A stretch of 44,023 bases of DNA from Bacteroidota bacterium. Its GTDB lineage: Bacteria; Bacteroidota; Bacteroidia; Flavobacteriales_D; Sanyastnellaceae. Below the pieces are notes generated by a model. It made no database searches. It saw only the letters and a list, made by a program, of their open reading frames with translations, and was not told where the DNA came from. Shown one piece after another: positions 24,398 to 31,766 of this stretch. The position numbers and the translations under genes were made by a program. Positions within the stretch are counted from its first letter, which is position 1, and each line of letters opens with the position of its first letter. The stretch is taken from assembly GCA_027619225.1 (NCBI GenBank), contig JAQCFW010000003.1, positions 86,834 through 130,856 on the forward strand, in the 5' to 3' direction.

Positions 24398-25902
24398 AAA
24401 TAAAGCTATACAAAGCCTATGCTCACAAACTCCTTTTTAAGGCGTGCGTATTCGTTTTGCTGATTATTTTATCTTCTACTTCTCCTGCAGCCCAAACAGA
24501 TTCTACCTCCACAGCCAAATCCGAAAAGACTAGAATAAATATTTTAGGGGCATCGGTGATAGAACGCAACCCTAAAATTTCCGACGCTTCTAGACTTATC
24601 GGTGATGTTAAACTCGCTTTCGATGATGCAATTCTCACTTGCGATAGTGCGTATCGGTTTGACGATGGACGATTTGAGGTCTTTGGACACGTGGTCATAT
24701 CACAAGATCCATCCACAAAACTTAGAGCTGATTATGGTGTTCTCGATCCCGATACAGGTTCTGTGTACATCAATGGTGGCGTAACATTTAATCATGAAGA
24801 GTTGAATATTTCCTGCCCATCTCTAACCTACAACCTGGACACAAAACTTGTTTCATACTACGAAAGGGCCACAATCATAGAGGGAGATAGGCATTTATCT
24901 AGTAATCTCGGAGTTTACAGCTCTACAACAAATAGATTATATGCTGGAGACAACGTTGAAATTTTAGAACTCGAAGATGTTATTCAGTCTGACTCACTTT
25001 CTATCGATAGAAATAGCAAAACGTTGCGGCTTTACAAATCATCTTATCTTGAAATTAATGGCGCTATTATTAATTGTGAAAAGGGAGAATTTAACGGCAA
25101 TACTGGCAAAGGTTGGTTTTCTGGCGGGGCATCAATGATGGATGACCAAGGTCTGTTAGCTGGAGATAGCATTGTGGTCAATAGAGATAAGAACGAGGGT
25201 ATGGCTTGGGGCAACGTCATGATAAGTGACAGTAGTAGATCTATGAACGTGAAGGGCTCCTTCGCTTCCCGCGATGAAAAGTCTGATTTAGTTACAGGGT
25301 TTTCTGATAATTTAGTCCAAATCGTGAATATTGAAGGATCTGACACTCTGAAAATGAACACTCTCAGACTTGAACGACGAGAAGAAATGTTATATGCATC
25401 GGGTGAGGTTGTGTTTAAACAGGGTGCATTCTCTGGAAGCGGGGATTCGCTTTCTTGGGATAGGAGTGTTGATGAAATGTGGCTGTTGGGAAAACCTGTT
25501 GTTTGGTCTGAAGAAGACGAAATGACAGGAGACACGGTGAAAATGAACCTAAAGGAAAATAGGCCAAACAACATGCAATTGATGGGGAATGCAAATGTCT
25601 TAAGCCCGGCAAATGACTCTCTAGACCACGTAATATCAGGCCGAGATTTGTTCGCCCATTTTTCGAAGGGGAAACTGTCAAGTGTTGACATCATCGGCAA
25701 CGGAAGAGCACTTTACTACGCAACAGATGATTTGGATAACCTCAGTTTAAATAGAGCGACTTGCTCCCAAATCCAAATGCTCTTCTCAAAAGGAAAGGTG
25801 ACTAGAATAACCCTCTTAGGTTTACCTGATGGGAAATTCAATCCATTAGACGATGTCGGAAATGAGAATCTTCAAGCAAGGAGAATTAAACCTCAATTAT
25901 AG
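24394..25902 (+). CDS. OstA/LptA-like periplasmic protein
   Basis: 502 residues. An N-terminal hydrophobic segment (about 12-28, ending SSTSPAA) looks like a signal peptide or anchor. The rest is a long run of OstA-type beta-jellyroll repeats, with recurring patterns such as ILTCDSAYRF, FEVFGHVVISQ, LRADYGVLD, YINGGVTF and GDSIVV. This fits the Bacteroidota OstA-like family, related to LptA and the N-domain of LptD, which carry LPS across the periplasm. It has no LptD barrel. The start overlaps cysN by four bases, so its expression is tied to the sulfate-activation genes. A 13-bp tandem repeat begins right after its stop. Confidence 0.85.
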   Translation: MKIKLYKAYAHKLLFKACVFVLLIILSSTSPAAQTDSTSTAKSEKTRINILGASVIERNPKISDASRLIGDVKLAFDDAILTCDSAYRFDDGRFEVFGHVVISQDPSTKLRADYGVLDPDTGSVYINGGVTFNHEELNISCPSLTYNLDTKLVSYYERATIIEGDRHLSSNLGVYSSTTNRLYAGDNVEILELEDVIQSDSLSIDRNSKTLRLYKSSYLEINGAIINCEKGEFNGNTGKGWFSGGASMMDDQGLLAGDSIVVNRDKNEGMAWGNVMISDSSRSMNVKGSFASRDEKSDLVTGFSDNLVQIVNIEGSDTLKMNTLRLERREEMLYASGEVVFKQGAFSGSGDSLSWDRSVDEMWLLGKPVVWSEEDEMTGDTVKMNLKENRPNNMQLMGNANVLSPANDSLDHVISGRDLFAHFSKGKLSSVDIIGNGRALYYATDDLDNLSLNRATCSQIQMLFSKGKVTRITLLGLPDGKFNPLDDVGNENLQARRIKPQL

Positions 25903-25985
25903 CTCACTTTCTTAACTTACTTTCTTAACTTACTTTCTTAACTTACTTTCTTAACTTACTTTCTTAACTTACTTTCTTAACTTAC
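25903..25985. repeat. 13-bp tandem repeat, about 6.4 copies, between convergent genes
   Basis: The unit is CTTACTTTCTTAA. Copy one has a single change (CTC for CTT), copies two to six are identical, and a five-base partial copy follows. The array starts on the base after the OstA-like stop and extends into the end of glyA, giving that gene its stop and the bases of its last two codons. The unit has no internal hairpin, so this is not a standard terminator. Because 13 is not a multiple of three and each unit carries TAA on both strands, the array stops translation in every frame. Confidence 0.95.
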
Positions 25986-27257
25986 TAGTGGGAAAGTTGA
26001 CATCTTAGCCCTCACCTCCATTCCGATTTTTGCAAGAACCGCATCATCTTCATGGTTCACTATCGCCTCGTCCATCCAAGCTACGAGTTGTTCCATATCC
26101 GACTCCACAAGTCCACGGGTTGTTACGGCAGGAGTACCCACACGCATTCCTGAAGTGACAAAAGGTGAGCGAGTATCAAATGGAACCATGTTTTTATTGA
26201 CGGTGATATCCGCTTTTCCCAAAGCAATTTCAGCGGCCTTTCCAGTGATGTCCTTGTTGCGAAGGTCGATCAGCATAAGGTGGTTGTCTGTGCCTCCAGA
26301 AATAAGGTGATAACCACGAGAAACAAAAGCTGAAGCCATTGTTTGTGCATTTTTCACAACCTGAACACAGTACTCACGATACGATGGCTTCAGGGCTTCG
26401 CCAAAAGCAACAGCTTTTGCTGCTATGACATGTTCGAGAGGGCCGCCTTGCATTCCAGGGAAAACTCCGCTATCGAGGATAGACGACATAGGGCGTACAA
26501 TACCTTTCATTGTTTTGCGTCCCCATGGATTTGGAAAGTCTTGGCCCATCATAATCACTCCTCCTCGCGGTCCACGCAAGGTTTTGTGAGTGGTCGTTGT
26601 CACAACGTGACAGTGAGGCATAGGATCTACTAGTAATTTCGCAGCAATGAGACCGGCCGGATGTGAAATATCTGCGAGTAAGATGGCACCTATGCTATCG
26701 GCAATTCCTCGGAATTTAGCGTAATCCCAATCACGGGCATAAGCAGATGCTCCACAAATAATCATTTTAGGCTGTTCGCGTTCTGCCACCTCTGCTACCT
26801 GATTCATATCTACTCTACCTGTCTTCTCATCAACTCCATAAAAAACAGGGTTATAAAGCTTCCCACTATAGTTTACAGAAGATCCGTGCGTAAGGTGACC
26901 ACCATGGGAAAGGTCGAAACCTAGAATCGTATCACCAGGTGAAAGACAAGCGAGCATAACTGCAGCATTTGCTGAGGCTCCAGAATGTGGTTGAACGTTA
27001 GCCCAAACAGCACCAAACAACTCACAAATTCTATCAATAGCTAGTTGTTCGACTCCATCTACAAACTCACAGCCGCCGTAATATCGCTTCTTCGGCAATC
27101 CCTCAGCATACTTATTTGTAAGGATGGATCCTTGAGCTTCCATTACGCTTTCGCTGGTGAAGTTTTCTGAAGCGATCAGTTCTGCTCCCTCTATTTGTCG
27201 ATTAGCCTCACTTTTAATGAGAGAGAAAATTGCAGGATCAGTTAATTTTAATGGCAT
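25977..27257 (-). CDS. glyA: Serine hydroxymethyltransferase
   Basis: 426 residues from the ATG at 27257. It transfers the serine hydroxymethyl group to tetrahydrofolate using PLP, giving glycine and methylene-THF. [48 protein letters not shown] (with the PLP lysine) and [12 protein letters not shown] match the family. An in-frame ATG 36 bases upstream would add 12 residues, but a promoter element falls inside that extension and PLKLTD is the expected N-terminus, so the shorter form is chosen. The last codons and the stop lie in the tandem repeat. Confidence 0.97.
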   Translation of the reverse strand: MPLKLTDPAIFSLIKSEANRQIEGAELIASENFTSESVMEAQGSILTNKYAEGLPKKRYYGGCEFVDGVEQLAIDRICELFGAVWANVQPHSGASANAAVMLACLSPGDTILGFDLSHGGHLTHGSSVNYSGKLYNPVFYGVDEKTGRVDMNQVAEVAEREQPKMIICGASAYARDWDYAKFRGIADSIGAILLADISHPAGLIAAKLLVDPMPHCHVVTTTTHKTLRGPRGGVIMMGQDFPNPWGRKTMKGIVRPMSSILDSGVFPGMQGGPLEHVIAAKAVAFGEALKPSYREYCVQVVKNAQTMASAFVSRGYHLISGGTDNHLMLIDLRNKDITGKAAEIALGKADITVNKNMVPFDTRSPFVTSGMRVGTPAVTTRGLVESDMEQLVAWMDEAIVNHEDDAVLAKIGMEVRAKMSTFPLVS

Positions 27258-27276
27258 GGCTTTAATATTATTTGCG

Positions 27277-27284
27277 CAAATGTA
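27277..27284 (-). promoter_or_regulatory. -7 element TACATTTG upstream of glyA
   Basis: Exact minus-strand TAnnTTTG match 20 bases before the chosen glyA ATG, giving a leader of about 15 bases. It falls inside the possible N-terminal extension and so argues for the start at 27257. Confidence 0.55.
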
Positions 27285-27330
27285 GTGATGCACAAATCTT
27301 TTTTAACTCAATAAGTACTAAATTGGCTTT

Positions 27331-27714
27331 ATGAAAAATCAAATATTTGTTTTAGGTCTCTCGATGGCAATGATTGTTTCAATTTTTGCTTTCAACACCC
27401 CTTCGCCTTCCTATGAATACATGGCATTTACGACTATTGAATCTATTGTTCCAGGAGGTGCAGGGCGTAGCAGAATGCTGATAGATGCAGGAGATGGAAC
27501 TCTCGATGAACAGAAAATGAAGAACCTTTATTCTATGATGGGGATTAAGATGGAGAACATCTTTGAAAATGATCAAGATGTGGTCTCTAAATTAAATGAC
27601 CTCAGCAATGAAGGTTGGGAACTTGCATTTGCAAATACCGGCGTTCAATCTCCTACTGACGCAGGTTCATCAGGGATTTACTGCACCAGATACATCCTAC
27701 GCCGAGTTAAATAA
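27331..27714 (+). CDS. Small exported protein, DUF4177-like
   Basis: 127 residues with a signal peptide (about 1-21, FVLGLSMAMIVSIFA). The mature part opens with YEYMAF and contains LNDLSNEGWELAF followed by a final RYILRR. This order (YEY strand, LN..GWEL helix-strand, closing basic strand) recalls DUF4177-type small domains. The assignment is by pattern only and function is unknown. It is divergent from glyA, with 73 bases between the starts, and 15 bases upstream of the thioredoxin-fold lipoprotein gene, with which it may be co-transcribed. Confidence 0.75.
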   Translation: MKNQIFVLGLSMAMIVSIFAFNTPSPSYEYMAFTTIESIVPGGAGRSRMLIDAGDGTLDEQKMKNLYSMMGIKMENIFENDQDVVSKLNDLSNEGWELAFANTGVQSPTDAGSSGIYCTRYILRRVK

Positions 27715-27729
27715 GCTTCTTAAAATTTA

Positions 27730-29955
27730 ATGCGCTTATCATCCTTAGTATCTGTATTCACTGCATTTATAGCTTTCAGTTCGTGTTCAAATTCTATGGC
27801 TCCCATGAGTGACACTACTCTGTTTAAACATACGAACGAGCTTATAAACTCATCAAGTCCATACCTACAACAACACGCACATAATCCAGTTGACTGGATG
27901 CCGTGGGGAGATAAAGCTGTTGAAAAAGCTGAGAAAGAGGGGAAGCTTTTATTTATAAGTGTTGGCTATAGTGCTTGCCATTGGTGCCACGTTATGGAAC
28001 ACGAAACTTTTGAGAATGAAGAGGCTGCTGATTATATCAACGAACACTTTGTGAGTATTAAGGTCGACAGAGAAGAAAGGCCTGATGTTGATGCAGTGTA
28101 TATGAATGCCGTGCAGTTGATGACCGGAAGAGGAGGTTGGCCATTGAACTGTGTGGCTCTTCCTGATGGCAGACCTGTATTCGGTGGAACTTATTTCCCA
28201 AAAGCTACATTTATTGAAAGGCTACAAAGTATTGTCAATCTAAAGGAGAATAACATTCAAAAGTTAGAGCAATATGCGGCTCAGCTTTCAGAAGGGGTAG
28301 CATCTTCTGATTTACTTATTGCGCCAATTGAAGGTTTAGCGAAGGATGCTGCTGGGTTTGTTTGGTCTAAAAGTGAGAGAAATAAATTCGGAGCTGAAAT
28401 AGATGTGAAAGTAGATAACTGGAGGAGGTCTTGGGACAGGGACAAAGGGCTTTCAAAAGGGGCGCCCAAATTTCCAATTCCGACCAATTTAGATTTCCTT
28501 TTACATTATGGAACAGTTAGGGACGACAAGGATGCCCTGGCTCAAGTGAAGCTAACTCTGGACAATATGGCAAGAGGCGGAATCTATGATCAGGCTGGTG
28601 GTGGGTTTGCTCGGTACAGCACTGATGCAGATTGGAAAATCCCTCATTTTGAAAAAATGCTGTATGACAACGCGCAGCTTTTAACCACATATTCTAATGC
28701 CTTTAGGGTCTTTGCTGAGCCAAGGTATAAAGACGTGGCTCTGGGGATTATAGACTTTATAAATCAAGAACTTGATGATCCTTCTGGAGGATTCAGAAGT
28801 GCCTTAGACGCTGACAGTGATGGGGTTGAAGGCAAGTATTATGTTTGGGATGAGGAGGTGTTGGCGCTTGCTCTTACACCTGAGGATTTAAAGATTGCAT
28901 TAATTGCCTATGACATTCATGGAAAATCTTATTGGGAACATGAGAACAGTGTTTTAATGAGTTGGGAAAGTGACGAAAATCTCGCAGATGCTGTTGGGTT
29001 GAGTTCTCAAGAGTTTCGAGATCGGCTTAATATCATTAATCATGTTTTATCAAACTACAGAGATGGGAAAAACGCTTTGGGAGAAGCGGATCACGTCCCG
29101 AGGATAAAACCTGGGTTAGATGATAAAGTGTTAATTTCTTGGACAGCTCTTACTGTTAGTGGATTGTGTGATGCTTATAGAACTTTTGGCAATGAAGAGC
29201 ACATCCATAGAGCAGCAAAAGCACTGAATTTTATTTTAAAAACTGCTCGAAAAACAGACGGTTCACTATTTCATGTTTATCACGAAAAAGACGGGGCGCA
29301 TATCAATGCTTTTTTAGAGGATTATGCCTTCACAATTGCAGCTTGTATAGATATGTATGAAGCTACTTTTAATCCCAAATGGTTAATTGAAGCAAGGGAA
29401 TTAATGCTCATCAGTTTCGATAAATTTTACGATACAAACACAGGTGTGTTTTGGTATACCTCAAATGAGGAAAAAGAGCTTTTTGCAAAAAAACAAGAAA
29501 ATGACGACAGCGTTATCCCTGCTTCAAATTCCACGATGGCAGACAACCTTTTCCGGTTGGGTAGATATGATACAAAATTTAATTGGATAGAACGCTCAGA
29601 TAGAATGCTCCTGTCAGCTTGGGGAAACAGCGACAACATTAGAAGGTCTACAAACTGGGCTCAGGTTTTACTGAAGCGCACACTGCCTTTTTATGAAATC
29701 GCTATTTCTGAAAGTGTTCCTGAGGAAATTATAAATACTAGAAAAAAATTAGATGTAAAATATTACCCTCAAATAATCTTGGCAGGCGGCATGGATTTAC
29801 CTGGCCAACCAGAGTTTTTGAAAGGGAAATATCCATCTGGGAATGCACCTAAATCACCTACCCTGTTTTTTATTTGCGAAGAGGGCTCATGCAAACTACC
29901 CGTGGAATCACTTATTGAAGTTAATAACTTGCTCAAGGTCGGACACCGGGATTGA
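27730..29955 (+). CDS. Thioredoxin-fold DUF255 (YyaL/SPATA20-like) protein with lipoprotein signal
   Basis: 741 residues. A thioredoxin-like domain (about 35-200) carries [19 protein letters not shown], the CHWC pair (C83, C86) and MEHETFEN, then [14 protein letters not shown] and GRGGWPLN. The rest is an alpha/alpha-barrel related to glycosyl-hydrolase-type toroids ([49 protein letters not shown]). This matches the SPATA20/YyaL family, whose activity is poorly known. The N-terminus has a lipobox, AFSSC (Cys19), suggesting export and lipid anchoring, whereas many relatives appear cytosolic. The deo operon starts 24 bases after its stop. Confidence 0.92.
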   Translation: MRLSSLVSVFTAFIAFSSCSNSMAPMSDTTLFKHTNELINSSSPYLQQHAHNPVDWMPWGDKAVEKAEKEGKLLFISVGYSACHWCHVMEHETFENEEAADYINEHFVSIKVDREERPDVDAVYMNAVQLMTGRGGWPLNCVALPDGRPVFGGTYFPKATFIERLQSIVNLKENNIQKLEQYAAQLSEGVASSDLLIAPIEGLAKDAAGFVWSKSERNKFGAEIDVKVDNWRRSWDRDKGLSKGAPKFPIPTNLDFLLHYGTVRDDKDALAQVKLTLDNMARGGIYDQAGGGFARYSTDADWKIPHFEKMLYDNAQLLTTYSNAFRVFAEPRYKDVALGIIDFINQELDDPSGGFRSALDADSDGVEGKYYVWDEEVLALALTPEDLKIALIAYDIHGKSYWEHENSVLMSWESDENLADAVGLSSQEFRDRLNIINHVLSNYRDGKNALGEADHVPRIKPGLDDKVLISWTALTVSGLCDAYRTFGNEEHIHRAAKALNFILKTARKTDGSLFHVYHEKDGAHINAFLEDYAFTIAACIDMYEATFNPKWLIEARELMLISFDKFYDTNTGVFWYTSNEEKELFAKKQENDDSVIPASNSTMADNLFRLGRYDTKFNWIERSDRMLLSAWGNSDNIRRSTNWAQVLLKRTLPFYEIAISESVPEEIINTRKKLDVKYYPQIILAGGMDLPGQPEFLKGKYPSGNAPKSPTLFFICEEGSCKLPVESLIEVNNLLKVGHRD

Positions 29956-29979
29956 TTTGTGTGTTAACTTGGGCTTTGT

Positions 29980-30798
29980 ATGATTAATCATGTTTCATTC
30001 TGTGCTAACATAATTAAGCTTAAGTCTTCTGGCTTTGTTCCAGAAGTGGGGTTAATATTAGGATCCGGATTAGGATCCTTCGCACAGCAGGTTGAAGTTA
30101 CCTCAAAAATTTCATTTGAAGAGTTGTCTGGATTTCCAAAAGCTGGAGTAGGTGGGCATGCCGGCCAATTGATATTAGGACATATTGAAGGCACAAAAGT
30201 AGCTATTCTACAAGGTCGCGCTCATTATTACGAGCATGGAAAAGCTGATGCAATGTCTGTAGCTATTAGAACATTAAAAGAAATCGGCTGCGAATCTCTC
30301 GTTTTAACAAATGCTGCTGGAGCGATAAATAAGAACGTAAATCCAGGTGATTTAATGCTGATCACGGATCACATAAATATGACAGGAGTCTCACCGCTTT
30401 TTGGAGAGACTGGCAACGATAGGTTCGTCGATATGTGTGATGCATATAACGCGGAGCTGTCCGATAAAATGCGCTCAGCAGCTGACGAGAATAACATTAA
30501 CATCACAGAAGGTGTGTATGCTTGGTGGTGCGGCCCTCAATTTGAGACGCCCGCTGAGATTAAAGCACTTGGAATTCTCGGAGCAGATGCCGTTGGGATG
30601 TCAACTGTGCCAGAGGTTATCGTAGCTCGATATGCTCGAATTCCACTTTGTGCATTGTCAATCTTAACAAATTATGCTGCTGGAATCGGTGATGTTACTC
30701 TTTCCCATGAACAAACCCTGCTTATTGCAAAGCAAGCTGAGCAGTCTGTTACATTCATACTTCGTTCTTACTTAAAATCATTTTCTCATGAAGATTGA
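29980..30798 (+). CDS. punA: Purine nucleoside phosphorylase (trimeric type)
   Basis: 272 residues, the length of class I trimeric PNP. It splits purine (deoxy)nucleosides with phosphate to a base and (deoxy)ribose-1-phosphate. LILGSGLGSFA (phosphate loop), GRAHYYEHG, LTNAAGAIN, GDLMLITDHIN, GPQFETPAEIK and GADAVGMSTVPEVIVA are present. The segment before GPQFETP reads YAWWC, which I do not recall from other PNPs. It overlaps deoC by 11 bases and opens the deoxynucleoside operon. The symbol follows usage for this class (punA or deoD are both applied). Confidence 0.94.
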   Translation: MINHVSFCANIIKLKSSGFVPEVGLILGSGLGSFAQQVEVTSKISFEELSGFPKAGVGGHAGQLILGHIEGTKVAILQGRAHYYEHGKADAMSVAIRTLKEIGCESLVLTNAAGAINKNVNPGDLMLITDHINMTGVSPLFGETGNDRFVDMCDAYNAELSDKMRSAADENNINITEGVYAWWCGPQFETPAEIKALGILGADAVGMSTVPEVIVARYARIPLCALSILTNYAAGIGDVTLSHEQTLLIAKQAEQSVTFILRSYLKSFSHED

Positions 30799-31750
30799 TA
30801 AATTAGAAAGAAATCCTGGCGTAGATTTTCAACTAGAATTATTCTGCGATATTAAAATTAACCGCAGTTCAGTGGAACAGCGATGTGCTGAATACGGTAA
30901 GAGACGTAGTATAAAAAAAGACAAGCAGGCTGCCTGGCTTTTGAAGGTCTTAACTTTAATTGACCTTACAACACTCTCAGGTGATGACACGAATGCGAGA
31001 GTACGCAGACTGTGCCGCAAAGCGTTAGATCCTATCAACAGCGTTTTAAAATCTAGACTTTCAATTGACTCTCTAAACATAAAAACAGCGGCAGTATGTG
31101 TTTATCATGAGATGCTCAGTGAAGCTTCAAAGCAATTAAAATCTTCTGGAGTTCATTTGGCGGCTGTTTCCACAGGTTTCCCCGCAGGGCTATCCCCACT
31201 TCCACTTAGAATAGAAGAAATAAAATACTCTGTTGCAGCAGGGGCTGATGAAATTGATATTGTTATTTCACGTCGCCATGTTTTGGAAGGCAATTGGAAA
31301 GCGCTATATGATGAGGTTAAGTTATTTAGAGAGGCTTGTGGGGATGCTCACCTTAAAACAATACTGGCTACAGGTGAATTGGGCAACCTGACCAATATCG
31401 CCAAGGCCTCGCAGGTTTGCATGATGGCTGGTGCTGATTTTATTAAAACATCTACTGGAAAGGAACCTACTAACGCAACGCTCCCAGTGAGTTTAGTCAT
31501 GGTTAGAATGATACGAGATTATCACGAAAAAACCGGCTATAAAATTGGGTTCAAGCCAGCAGGTGGAATTAGTGACACAAAAACTGCCTTACAGTTTATG
31601 ACTTTAATGCAGGAAGAATTAGGGCGTAGATGGTTAGAGCCAGATCTATTTAGATTCGGAGCTTCAAGTCTTTTAGGAGATATTGAACGCCAACTTGACC
31701 ATTTTACAAGTGGATATTATTCTGCCGCCTATAGACATCCAATATCTTAA
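30788..31750 (+). CDS. deoC: Deoxyribose-phosphate aldolase, long form
   Basis: 320 residues, longer than Escherichia coli DeoC (about 260) and close to human DERA. It cleaves 2-deoxyribose-5-phosphate to glyceraldehyde-3-phosphate and acetaldehyde. The Schiff-base lysine is K220 in DFIKTSTGKEP, and the second active lysine is K256 in GFKPAGGISDTK. LIDLTTLSGDD and HLKTILATGELGN also match. It overlaps PNP by 11 bases and the aldehyde dehydrogenase starts 16 bases later. Confidence 0.96.
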   Translation: MKIDKLERNPGVDFQLELFCDIKINRSSVEQRCAEYGKRRSIKKDKQAAWLLKVLTLIDLTTLSGDDTNARVRRLCRKALDPINSVLKSRLSIDSLNIKTAAVCVYHEMLSEASKQLKSSGVHLAAVSTGFPAGLSPLPLRIEEIKYSVAAGADEIDIVISRRHVLEGNWKALYDEVKLFREACGDAHLKTILATGELGNLTNIAKASQVCMMAGADFIKTSTGKEPTNATLPVSLVMVRMIRDYHEKTGYKIGFKPAGGISDTKTALQFMTLMQEELGRRWLEPDLFRFGASSLLGDIERQLDHFTSGYYSAAYRHPIS

Positions 31751-31766
31751 CCTTGAGCAACAGATA

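Noticed and set aside
25044-25700. 218-codon open frame on the minus strand opposite the OstA-like gene
   Set aside because: It is fully contained in a well-supported gene, and its Ser/Pro/Phe-rich product has no signal peptide, domain or promoter.
25903-25985. Possible CRISPR array
   Set aside because: Units are 13 bases, directly adjacent and without spacers, and there are no cas genes. This is a simple tandem repeat.
27258-27293. N-terminal extension of glyA from the ATG at 27293
   Set aside because: The extra 12 residues are not typical of GlyA, and a perfect -7 promoter element lies inside the extension.
31683-31766. Upstream start for the aldehyde dehydrogenase inside deoC
   Set aside because: The extra residues are the out-of-frame reading of the deoC end and do not look like an ALDH N-terminus; the ATG at 31767 gives a normal one.
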